Shown here piece by piece: positions 35,482-43,208 of a DNA stretch of 64,000 nt (the first letter of the stretch is position 1; every line of letters begins with the position of its first letter). A program made the translations under genes and the position numbers. The stretch lies in assembly GCF_037572415.1 (NCBI RefSeq), contig NZ_JBBHLB010000007.1, forward strand, positions 62,001 through 126,000. The letters run 5' to 3'. The stretch is from Flavonifractor porci (GTDB taxonomy: Bacteria > Bacillota > Clostridia > Oscillospirales > Oscillospiraceae). A model generated the notes under the pieces. It saw only the letters and a program-made list of their open reading frames with translations. It did no database searches and was not told the DNA's origin.

Positions 35482-36873
35482 ATGAAGATTCTTGTACTCA
35501 ACGCCAGCCCCAAGGGCAAAAATTCCACCACCGTTCATACAGCCCTGTATTTACAGGCACTGCACCCAGAGCACACCTTTGCCTTTCTGCCGGTGGGGCA
35601 GCGCATCAAAGCCTGCGAAAAGGACTTTTCCCCGGTACGGTCCGCGCTGGAAGATGCCGACCTTATTCTGTTCTGCTACCCTGTCTATACCTTTCTTGCT
35701 CCCTATCAGCTCCACCGGCTGATGGAGCTCATTAAGGCGGACGGCGTGGATTTGTCCGGCAAATACGCCTCCCAGATCACCACCTCCAAACATTTTTACG
35801 ATGTGACTGCCCATCGATATGTGGAGGACAACTGCTTTGATCTGGGCATGAAGGTGGTACGAGGACTGTCCGCTGACATGGAGGACCTGCTCAGCCCCCA
35901 GGGCCGTCAAGAAGCCAGACACTTCTTCGACCAGCTGATCTTCTCCTGCGCGCACCATTTATTTGTCACTCCGCCAGTAAGCGCCCCCACCCGTGACAAA
36001 GCAGTCTACCAGCCTGTCCTGCCCGTCTCCCCCAAGCAAAACTCCAAAGACGTAGTCATTGTCACCAACTGTGCCCCGGATGATGAAAATTTAAACCATA
36101 TGATCGTCGATTTCCAGGCTGCTCTGCCCTATAAGAGCCGAGTCGTCAACCTGCGGGAGTTCCCCTTCGGCGGCGGCTGCCTGGGTTGCTTTGGCTGCGC
36201 TATCACTGGAAAATGCGTCTATCAGGACGGCTTTGATGATTTCCTGCGGAATACCATTCAAAACGCCGACGGTTTTGTCTATGCTTTCAGCATTTCCGAC
36301 CACTACACCCACTCCAGCTTCAAATGCTTTGACGACCGGCAGTTCTGTAACGGGCATCGCACCGTTACCCATGGCACACCCATCGCCTATCTGATCAGCG
36401 GTGATTACCAATATGAACCCAATCTCCGGATGATCGCGGAGAGCCGGGCCGAGGTGGGCGGCAACTACCTGTGCGGCGTAGCCACCGATGAGGGGGATAC
36501 GGCAGCGGATATCCGGAGTCTGGCCGAGCAACTGGCCTTCGCCATGGAACACAAGCTCACCCGCCCAGCCAATTTCTACGGTGTGGGCGGAATGAAGATC
36601 TTCCGGGATCTGACCTATATCATGCAGGGCCTGATGAAAGCGGACCACAAATTCTACAAAGCCCACGGTATTTATGACTTCCCCCAGAAACAGAAAAAAC
36701 GGATCTGGCAGATGCGGCTGGTGGGTACGCTGCTGGCCATCCCCTCCCTCCGGAAAAAGGCTGGGAACAAAATGACTCAGGCCATAATCGGGCCTTATGA
36801 AAAAGTGGTCCGGCAAGCCGTGGCACAGCACCCCGTATCAAATGGCACATCCCCTCGTTCCTCCCGCCGCTGA
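35482..36873 (+). CDS. Tandem flavodoxin-fold (NADPH-dependent FMN reductase-like) protein
   Basis: 463 residues with two flavodoxin-like halves. Residues 1-165 begin MKILVLNASPKGKNSTT, the FMN-phosphate loop of NADPH-dependent FMN reductases. Residues about 190-350 start a second copy (DVVIVTNCAPDDENLNHM) that carries CLGCFGCAITGKC, a Cys-rich stretch like the iron-sulfur-flavoprotein or Cys-loop reductases. A basic C-terminal tail follows. GGGAGGGG precedes the ATG at 35482. An electron-transfer or quinone/nitro-reductase role is likely. The physiological substrate is unknown. It stands alone and ends at a strong terminator. Confidence 0.75.
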   Translation: MKILVLNASPKGKNSTTVHTALYLQALHPEHTFAFLPVGQRIKACEKDFSPVRSALEDADLILFCYPVYTFLAPYQLHRLMELIKADGVDLSGKYASQITTSKHFYDVTAHRYVEDNCFDLGMKVVRGLSADMEDLLSPQGRQEARHFFDQLIFSCAHHLFVTPPVSAPTRDKAVYQPVLPVSPKQNSKDVVIVTNCAPDDENLNHMIVDFQAALPYKSRVVNLREFPFGGGCLGCFGCAITGKCVYQDGFDDFLRNTIQNADGFVYAFSISDHYTHSSFKCFDDRQFCNGHRTVTHGTPIAYLISGDYQYEPNLRMIAESRAEVGGNYLCGVATDEGDTAADIRSLAEQLAFAMEHKLTRPANFYGVGGMKIFRDLTYIMQGLMKADHKFYKAHGIYDFPQKQKKRIWQMRLVGTLLAIPSLRKKAGNKMTQAIIGPYEKVVRQAVAQHPVSNGTSPRSSRR

Positions 36874-36943
36874 TGGATCGCTGCGTCTCCAGATATGCAG
36901 TCTCCAGCGGCCCACCGGTCTGGCGTCCGGGGCCTCTTTCATC

Positions 36944-36995
36944 AAAAAAACATCCGGACCTGACGCCCAACAGCGTCAGGTCCGGATGTTTTTTT
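36944..36995. terminator. Bidirectional intrinsic terminator
   Basis: A 16-bp perfect stem (36951-36966 with 36973-36988) has a run of seven A before and seven T after. It ends the flavodoxin-fold gene on the plus strand and the CapA-like gene on the minus strand. Confidence 0.95.
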
Positions 36996-36996
36996 G

Positions 36997-38472
36997 TCAG
37001 GGCACCGTCCGGGTTCCCGCGTCTTCCAGAACTGTGGTATAACATCCATTCATTTCCCGGGTCAGAACGGTTTTCATGCCCCAGTTGGTGACGCTGCACT
37101 GATCCCCTTCCCGGTTCAGGGCGAAATAGGCCATGCCGCCCCGGCGGCATGGCTCATCGGTCTGAGCCGAGATATAGTTACCCAATGAGTAGTACACCAG
37201 CGTCCGCTGCCCGTCTGTTCCGGTGACCCACTCGCAGGGCTGGAGCACATGGGGATGGGTGCCCAGCACCACATCCACACCACAGTCGGCAAAAACCTGC
37301 GCCCAATAATGCTGGGTCTCATCTGGCTCCGGCAAATATTCAGTACCCCAATGGACGAAGAGCAGTACAAAGTCCGCCGCCTCTGCAGCAGCCGCCAGAT
37401 CCCGGCGCACCAGGTCCTCATCATCCAGAGTATGGAGCACATAGGGTGCCTGCTCCGGCAGAGCGTGGCCATTGGTCATCTGGGTATAGCTGAGCACGGC
37501 ACAGGTGATGCCTTGCCGCTCCAGCAGTTGGTAGGGCTGATAGCCGCCGTCCTCCACCGGCTGGATACCGGGACAGAGTATCCCGGCCCGCCGATAGAGA
37601 TTTGCTGTCAGGTCAATGGCATCGGCCCCCTTGTCCAGGGCATGGTTGCTTGCACAGCTCACGATGTCAAATCCGGCACGGATCACCGCCTCCCCCACCT
37701 CTACCGGTGTGCCGAAGGTGGGATAATCGCTGTAGTCCTGGCGCTGGTCCACATAGATGGTCTCCTGATGGATGCAGGTTATATCATACCGGGCCAGCTC
37801 CTCTGCCACCCCGGCAAACAGGTGGTCAAAATTCCCGTCCAGCTTTCGCAGACCGTAGTCGTAGATGGGGCGGTGAATCAGGTTTTCTCCCAGGGCGGCC
37901 ACGGTAAGCTCCGCCGTTTCCGGCCGCTCCGGCAGGGTGCTGAGTCCCCATGAGATCCAGTCCCAGGCACTCACCCGGCCGGACCGCTCCTCCAGCATCA
38001 GACGGCTTTCCGGCGTAAAGGACCAGCCTTCCACTTCCACCCCCAGGTCAGAGGCCATCCAGATGGGTTTGACCATCTTCCCGGTCCAGTCGTAGATAAA
38101 GATGTGCTGGGACCAGACACGCTCCTCTGCCTCCTCCTCCCAGAATGGGCGGCTTTGGCCATAGCGACCCTGCCGCCAGCACAGGAGCATCAGTTCCCGT
38201 CGTCCGTCGTGGTCGATATCACACCAGAGCACGTCCTGGACCGGCTCGTCGGGCTCCGACTGCCAGATCTTTTTATCTCCGCTCCACAGGACGGCGCGCC
38301 GGTCCTCCAGGGTAATACGCTCCGGCTCGTTCCAGGCAGGTTCTCCACTCAAATCAGCCGTATGCCAGACCACCCACTCCGGTGGGCCGTCCCCTCGGGC
38401 GGCCCACCAAAGACCGATCATTAGCAGACAGGCGCCAACTGCCAGTGCAGCCAGGAGTCCCCGTCTCACCAC
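36997..38472 (-). CDS. CapA-family (PGA_cap) exported protein
   Basis: 491 residues. An N-terminal membrane anchor (about 5-25) and an FG-GAP-like segment (CDIDHDGRRELMLL) precede a CapA metallophosphatase-like domain from about residue 195 (AALGENLIHRPIYDYG, VSCASNHALDKG, FVHWGTEYL, GTHPHVLQPCEW). CapA proteins take part in poly-gamma-glutamate or capsule-related envelope work, though many have unknown substrates. The GTG start follows GGAGCAATTC and overlaps the DUF3160 stop codon region by 7 bases, showing a two-gene operon. Confidence 0.75.
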   Translation of the reverse strand: MVRRGLLAALAVGACLLMIGLWWAARGDGPPEWVVWHTADLSGEPAWNEPERITLEDRRAVLWSGDKKIWQSEPDEPVQDVLWCDIDHDGRRELMLLCWRQGRYGQSRPFWEEEAEERVWSQHIFIYDWTGKMVKPIWMASDLGVEVEGWSFTPESRLMLEERSGRVSAWDWISWGLSTLPERPETAELTVAALGENLIHRPIYDYGLRKLDGNFDHLFAGVAEELARYDITCIHQETIYVDQRQDYSDYPTFGTPVEVGEAVIRAGFDIVSCASNHALDKGADAIDLTANLYRRAGILCPGIQPVEDGGYQPYQLLERQGITCAVLSYTQMTNGHALPEQAPYVLHTLDDEDLVRRDLAAAAEAADFVLLFVHWGTEYLPEPDETQHYWAQVFADCGVDVVLGTHPHVLQPCEWVTGTDGQRTLVYYSLGNYISAQTDEPCRRGGMAYFALNREGDQCSVTNWGMKTVLTREMNGCYTTVLEDAGTRTVP

Positions 38473-40694
38473 GAATTGCTCCGATAGCTTTCCGTCCAGG
38501 CAGGCTTGACCAGGCTATCCCTGCCCTCCCAGTTATAGTTGCCGTCCGGACCCACCCACTCGCCGATCATCTGCCGCCACTGAGTATCGGTCAACCGCTG
38601 CTCCATGGGCCAGGTGAACTGATAGAAGTCGTACACCGCGCCGGAGGCCAGCCGCAGAGTGCCGTCCACCGGCACCACCACCACCATCTCCTGGGGCATG
38701 GCGTTTGCAATTTGCAGCACAGTGCCGTTGGGATCGGTGGCGATATCGGTCACCAGAGAGGCGGGTATCTCCTGAGTCTCCAGATAGTCGCTCTCTGCCT
38801 TATCCTTGACGGCTTCGATCCAGAAGTGCTCCAGATTGCCGCCGTAGGTGCGGATCAGCTCATATTCCTCGTCGGTCAGGGGCTCGTTGCGCAGTTCCTT
38901 CTCGGAAATGGTCTGGAGCTTCCCGGCCAGCTGGGCCAGGCGGGACAGGTTTTCCCTGTCTTCCCCATTGATCAGTCCGTACCGATCCAGCCCCTCAGCG
39001 GTCTGCTGGGCCAACAGATAGAACCGGCGGAACACCTCCGGCTCCGGCTCCACATAGCCCCGGTCGTCCACCTGGTCAATGGGCCCGTCCCCCATCTCCG
39101 CCATGATCTGCTTGGCATAGAGCACGGTATCGTGCTTGAGTTCGGTAAAGCTGCCCGCAAAAGTCTCCAGGCTCTTTTGCCGCCAGGCCTGGCTGGTCAT
39201 GAAGGATGGATAGCCCTCTCCCTTTTCCTCCAGCAGGGGCATCAGCGTATACAGCCAGCTGGAGTATAGACTTGCGTTCCATGCGGATACCGGCGCCTGG
39301 GCAATGGTGCTCCGCAGCCGCTCCATGTTCTCCATAAAGCCCGGATATTGGGCGGCGCCCTGCTGCTCCAGCAGCGCCAGGGCCGCATCCGAACCCATGG
39401 CCGCCGGCACATCCAGCACGTCGGGCAGCATCCGCTTGTCCCCGTCGGCCGACTCCTTCACCTGGCTGTACACCAACTTCTGCATAATGGCGGCATCAAC
39501 GGTAACCCGCTGGCCCATAAAGCGGAACCCCTTATTCAGTTCCTGAATATCCTGGGTGCCATCCCACACAGGCACGGAGTTGATGGCCGGAGGCTCCATT
39601 GCCTCAATGGCAGCCACAAAAGCATCGAAGGCCTTGTCGCTGCCGGGAAGATCGACCACTGCCGGCAGTCCGCCGTAGGCTGTCCTGATTGCCGGCTCAT
39701 AGTCATAATAAGTCAAATCATCGCTGGCCCCAGCAAAAAAGGATGTAACAGTATAGATCATCTCCCAGGCCGAAAGGTTATCACCGGCCATGGACAGATT
39801 CATGAGCAGTGCGCTGCGGTTCATATCCTCGTTCTTCTGGCCGAAGTTCACCTGTCCATACCACATCATGGCGCGGAAATACTGCTCCAGCACCTGGTCG
39901 CCCTCGTAGTATCCCCGGGGGATGAACTGGGTATAGTCCATAAAAGCCCCACTAATTCCGCAGGTATCAATACCGGCAGCGGCGTTGATCCTGTCCACCT
40001 CCATCTCCGCAAGGTCGGCGGCGTAGTCGGGGATCTGGACCGACGGGTCCTGCAGCACAGCCGCCACCGCAAAAAATGCCACATTGCGGCGGGCAGCCTC
40101 TTCCCACTCGCTGCCCTTGAGCGCATCGTACTGGGCCATGCTGCTCTCCAGCATTCCCTTACTCAGATCGAGCAGCCCGTCAGCCAGGTAATTCTTTTCT
40201 GTCCGGCTGAGCAGCAGGCTGAAATACAGGTGGTAGGTGTGCATCATGGAGTCTACGGTGACAAAGTTTGGGACAAGATTATACCGATTGCTCTCATACA
40301 GCTCAAAAAACTCGTGGCCGTAGCTATTGGTTACTACAAACAGATTCTCCTCCAGCTGATTCACCGCATCATCAGACAGGTAAAACTGATCTGTATTGAC
40401 CACATTGCTCAATCCCGGTGACACTCTGTAGGCCGGCACCGATGGGGTGATCTCCGCTTTCTCCGCTCCGCTGAAATTCAGTAGCTGGATCCGCGGAAGG
40501 GCCTGGACGGTACTAACCTCCTGGGTATGCTCTTCAGAGATGGGAAATTTCTCTTCTGCCGAGTCAGACAATTTCTTACTGCATCCAGCCAGAAAACCCG
40601 CGGAGGTCAGCAGCAACGCCCCGGCGGTCAGCGCCGCTGAAATCTGAGTCGATTTCCTCCGCCGACACCGGAGGTCTTTTCGGTTCCAATACAT
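38466..40694 (-). CDS. DUF3160 lipoprotein
   Basis: 742 residues. The signal ends in the lipobox LAGC near residue 38, so it is a predicted lipoprotein on the outer face of the membrane. The large remaining part matches the DUF3160 pattern (NFVTVDSMMHTYHLYFSLLL, YYEGDQVLEQYFRAMMWYGQ, MGQRVTVDAAIM). The function of the family is not known. GGAGG lies 7 bases before the ATG. It is co-transcribed with the CapA-like gene, suggesting a joint envelope task. Confidence 0.75.
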   Translation of the reverse strand: MYWNRKDLRCRRRKSTQISAALTAGALLLTSAGFLAGCSKKLSDSAEEKFPISEEHTQEVSTVQALPRIQLLNFSGAEKAEITPSVPAYRVSPGLSNVVNTDQFYLSDDAVNQLEENLFVVTNSYGHEFFELYESNRYNLVPNFVTVDSMMHTYHLYFSLLLSRTEKNYLADGLLDLSKGMLESSMAQYDALKGSEWEEAARRNVAFFAVAAVLQDPSVQIPDYAADLAEMEVDRINAAAGIDTCGISGAFMDYTQFIPRGYYEGDQVLEQYFRAMMWYGQVNFGQKNEDMNRSALLMNLSMAGDNLSAWEMIYTVTSFFAGASDDLTYYDYEPAIRTAYGGLPAVVDLPGSDKAFDAFVAAIEAMEPPAINSVPVWDGTQDIQELNKGFRFMGQRVTVDAAIMQKLVYSQVKESADGDKRMLPDVLDVPAAMGSDAALALLEQQGAAQYPGFMENMERLRSTIAQAPVSAWNASLYSSWLYTLMPLLEEKGEGYPSFMTSQAWRQKSLETFAGSFTELKHDTVLYAKQIMAEMGDGPIDQVDDRGYVEPEPEVFRRFYLLAQQTAEGLDRYGLINGEDRENLSRLAQLAGKLQTISEKELRNEPLTDEEYELIRTYGGNLEHFWIEAVKDKAESDYLETQEIPASLVTDIATDPNGTVLQIANAMPQEMVVVVPVDGTLRLASGAVYDFYQFTWPMEQRLTDTQWRQMIGEWVGPDGNYNWEGRDSLVKPAWTESYRSNSW

Positions 40695-40759
40695 GCGGAC
40701 TCCTCCTCATCGATCAACTATGGAAGAAATGGAATTGTTTTCCTTCCTTCCGCAAGGTC

Positions 40760-40765
40760 AGTATA
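40760..40765 (-). promoter_or_regulatory. Extended -10 of the DUF3160-CapA operon
   Basis: On the minus strand TGGTATACT gives a TG-N-TATACT extended -10 (TATACT at 40760-40765) about 65 bases before the DUF3160 start. No standard -35 was found. Confidence 0.4.
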
Positions 40766-40908
40766 CCACACACACTTCCCCTAGGAAAGGACAAAATTTT
40801 TCGGTTGCAATGATCTGATCCGCTCTTTTTTCCTTTCCTGCGGGCTGCTGGGCATAACTGTTCAAGGGCACGGAAAACTAAAATCACTGTTTTGCAAAGG
40901 AGGCTCTT

Positions 40909-41754
40909 ATGAAAAAGCGAATGATCACCGCCGAATTGCTCGGCTGCTTTGAGCAACACCTGCGGGAAGAGGAACGCAGCGGCGCCACCCTGGAAAAATA
41001 TCTCCGGGAGGTAAGGCAGTTTGCCGCTTGGCTCTCCGGCGCCCAGGTATCAAAGGCCGCCGTGGCACAATGGAAAGAGTATTTGCTCTCCTGCCGCTAT
41101 CATCCCTCTACCATTAATGGCAAGCTGACAGCACTGGACCGTTTCCTGTCCTGCTGCGGATGGCAGGACTGCAGAGTCAGACACCTCAAGCTGCAGCGGC
41201 AGCTTTTTCGGGAGGACCGCCGTGAACTGACCAAGTACGAGTACAGCCGACTCGTCTCCACTGCCGAGCGCCAGAAAAAAGATCGGCTGGCTTTGCTCAT
41301 CGAAACCATCTGTGCCACAGGCATCCGGGTGTCGGAAGTAAAATATATCACTTTGGAAGCTGTCCAACAGAACAAGGCCGAGGTCTTTCTGAAGGGAAAG
41401 ATCCGCACGATTCTCATTCCCGGCAAATTGTGCAGGAAGCTGCAAAAATATGCCCGAAAAAATAAAATCACTTCCGGTGAGCTTTTTCTCACCAGAAGTG
41501 GTCATTCGTTATCCCGGAAACAGATATGGGCAGAAATGAAAGCGCTGTGTAAAGATGCTGGCGTGGAGTCTTCCAAGGTATTTCCGCACAATCTTCGGCA
41601 CCTGTTTGCCCGGACATTTTATAACGCCTGTCGGGATGTAGCCAAGCTGGCCGACGTATTGGGACACTCCGCCATTGAAACCACCCGCATTTATTTAGTT
41701 TCCACCGGCGCGGAGCATACTCGAATGCTGGAACGACTAAAACTGATTCGATAG
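40909..41754 (+). CDS. Tyrosine recombinase, likely inverts the adjacent segment
   Basis: 281 residues, XerC/D-type. The N-terminal SAM-like core-binding domain (about 5-85) leads to a catalytic domain with the full set of residues: Arg in ATGIRVSE (near 144), Lys in FLKGKIRTI, HNLRH (His and Arg, near 225), His in GHSAIETT, and nucleophile Tyr in TRIYL (near 266). AAAGGAGG precedes the ATG. The last base of the TAG stop codon is the first base of a 22-bp inverted repeat bounding a promoter-bearing segment. This is the arrangement of site-specific DNA invertases that phase-vary surface genes. A stand-alone XerD duplicate would be an alternative, but the flanking repeats argue against it. Confidence 0.85.
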   Translation: MKKRMITAELLGCFEQHLREEERSGATLEKYLREVRQFAAWLSGAQVSKAAVAQWKEYLLSCRYHPSTINGKLTALDRFLSCCGWQDCRVRHLKLQRQLFREDRRELTKYEYSRLVSTAERQKKDRLALLIETICATGIRVSEVKYITLEAVQQNKAEVFLKGKIRTILIPGKLCRKLQKYARKNKITSGELFLTRSGHSLSRKQIWAEMKALCKDAGVESSKVFPHNLRHLFARTFYNACRDVAKLADVLGHSAIETTRIYLVSTGAEHTRMLERLKLIR

Positions 41755-41775
41755 GACAGAATCTGTATTCTGTCT
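41754..41775 (+). repeat. Left inverted repeat of the invertible segment
   Basis: A 22-bp repeat with core GACAGAAT-CTGT-ATTCTGTC. Its exact reverse complement lies at 42015-42036. Each copy is itself near-palindromic, as recombinase crossover sites are, and the off-centre CTGT gives it direction. It starts at the last base of the recombinase stop codon. Confidence 0.85.
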
Positions 41776-42014
41776 CACCGGCAAAGCGGATGAGACAAAA
41801 TACCCATTGGTTTAGCTACACCGTCTCTTATATTGTAGCAGTTTGACTTACATAAATCAACATAATTGTAATTTTCAAAGCTATACATCTTCCGGTAACA
41901 CCAATTTACCGATAATCCAATGTGCCGTTGTAAGCCCATTGCCCATTTTGAGATAGGCTCAAAATGGATTTTTTCTTTCAGAATGGCTGCAGCGACCCAG
42001 TCCGCACTTCAAAT
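41776..42014. promoter_or_regulatory. Putative invertible promoter segment (239 bp), drawn as OFF
   Basis: Between the two 22-bp repeats lie three signals. A promoter on the minus strand (TTGATT at 41855-41860, 17 bases, TACAAT at 41832-41837) points left, away from the zinc-ribbon gene. A weaker plus-strand promoter (TTGACT at 41843-41848, 18 bases, TGTAAT at 41867-41872) points right but meets an intrinsic terminator at 41943-41974. Inversion would aim the strong promoter at the zinc-ribbon and SLH genes and put the terminator behind it. The OFF reading is therefore an inference from orientation. Confidence 0.75.
41943..41974 (+). terminator. Terminator inside the invertible segment
   Basis: CCATTTTGAG and CTCAAAATGG (41943-41952 and 41958-41967) form a 10-bp stem with a 5-base loop, followed by ATTTTTT. 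In this orientation it ends recombinase and rightward segment transcripts before they reach the zinc-ribbon gene. Confidence 0.85.
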
Positions 42015-42036
42015 AGACAGAATACAGATTCTGTCC
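42015..42036 (-). repeat. Right inverted repeat of the invertible segment
   Basis: An exact reverse complement of 41754-41775 over all 22 bp (core GACAGAAT-ACAG-ATTCTGTC on the plus strand). The ribosome site and start codon of the zinc-ribbon gene begin only 17 bases to its right, so all 5' control of that gene lies inside the flanked segment. Confidence 0.85.
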
Positions 42037-42053
42037 AGAGAGGGGAGGCTGAT

Positions 42054-43208
42054 ATGCAGGAATCACTTTATGCGTATTGTGTTCGCACAGGGGAATACGC
42101 CCTGCTCAAAGAGTGGGACTATGCCCTCAATAAAACAGTTACGCCTGAACAAATCAGCTATGGAAGCAAACGGAAGGTTTGGTGGCGCTGCGAACACGGG
42201 CATATCTGGTCTGCGGCTCCAACCGCCCGCACCAGCGGCGGGTCTGGCTGTCCATACTGTGCCGGCACCCGCCCTATTCCCGGACAAACAGACCTGGCTT
42301 CCCGGTATCCCGCCTTGGCCAGTCAGTGGCACCCAGTAAAAAATCAGCCTCTGCTGCCAACGGAGGTACTTCCCGGCAGCCATCGGAAAGTATGGTGGCT
42401 CTGTCCCAAGGGACATGAGTGGCAGGCGCAGATCAAATCCAGAGTCGGCGGGTGCAACTGCCCTGTCTGTGCCAATCGGACACTGCTGTCGGGCGAAAAC
42501 GACCTGGCCACTGTTTATCCTGAACTGGCGCAGCAATGGCATCCCACACAAAACGGGCCTCTGAGACCTACCCAGGTTCTTCCAGGCAGCCGCCGCAAGG
42601 TCTGGTGGCTGTGTTCCAGAGGGCACGTCTGGCAGGCTGAGATAGCTGCTCGTGTTTCCGGAAACGGCTGTCCCATATGCGCCGGAAAGCAAGTTCTCTC
42701 CGGCGAAAACGATTTGGCCAGTCTGTTCCCGGAGATTGCGGCCCAGTGGCATCCCACAAAGAACGGGACACGGACACCCGACCAGGTTTCTCCTTACTCA
42801 AACCGAAAGGTCTGGTGGCAATGCAAGCTGGGGCATTCCTATCAGGCTGTCGTTGGAGCGAGAACCATTCGGGGCAGCGGCTGCCCCTATTGTGCCGGGA
42901 AAAAGGTTCTGGCCGGCTTTAATGATCTGGCCACTGTGGAGCCTGAGCTGGCATCCCAGTGGCACCCGACCCTAAATGGCCGCCTGACCCCTGAGATGGT
43001 AACCGCCAGCTCCCACCGGATGGTATGGTGGGCGTGCTCCTTGGGCCATGTGTGGAAAGCCGTCGTTTATTCCCGTTCCGGTCCAAAGCGGTGCGGCTGT
43101 CCAGTGTGTGCGGGCAGCATACGCAAACAGCGGCGCCGCCAAGCAACACCGTCCCGATCTCAGGTGCGTGGAGACGCACAAATTTTATACAGGAGGGAAA
43201 GCAGATGA
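42054..43208 (+). CDS. Zinc-ribbon / treble-clef repeat protein
   Basis: 384 residues built of about five tandem repeats near 70 residues long. Each has KVWWxCxxGHxWxAxIxxR, then GCPxCAG, then NDLAxxxPELAxQWHP. The CxxGH and CPxC pairs form a probable zinc-ribbon (treble-clef, DUF4379/PF14311-like) unit. There is no signal peptide, so it is cytosolic, perhaps nucleic-acid binding. GGGGAGG precedes the ATG at 42054, 17 bases past the right repeat of the switch. Its stop codon overlaps the start of the next gene (ATGA), so the SLH protein is made from the same message by coupled translation. Confidence 0.75.
   Translation: MQESLYAYCVRTGEYALLKEWDYALNKTVTPEQISYGSKRKVWWRCEHGHIWSAAPTARTSGGSGCPYCAGTRPIPGQTDLASRYPALASQWHPVKNQPLLPTEVLPGSHRKVWWLCPKGHEWQAQIKSRVGGCNCPVCANRTLLSGENDLATVYPELAQQWHPTQNGPLRPTQVLPGSRRKVWWLCSRGHVWQAEIAARVSGNGCPICAGKQVLSGENDLASLFPEIAAQWHPTKNGTRTPDQVSPYSNRKVWWQCKLGHSYQAVVGARTIRGSGCPYCAGKKVLAGFNDLATVEPELASQWHPTLNGRLTPEMVTASSHRMVWWACSLGHVWKAVVYSRSGPKRCGCPVCAGSIRKQRRRQATPSRSQVRGDAQILYRRESR

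Noticed and set aside
42250..43010. Regular spacing of similar DNA units suggestive of a CRISPR-like array
   Set aside because: The period is about 210 bp and keeps reading frame. It reflects zinc-ribbon protein repeats, with no short constant repeats or unique spacers.
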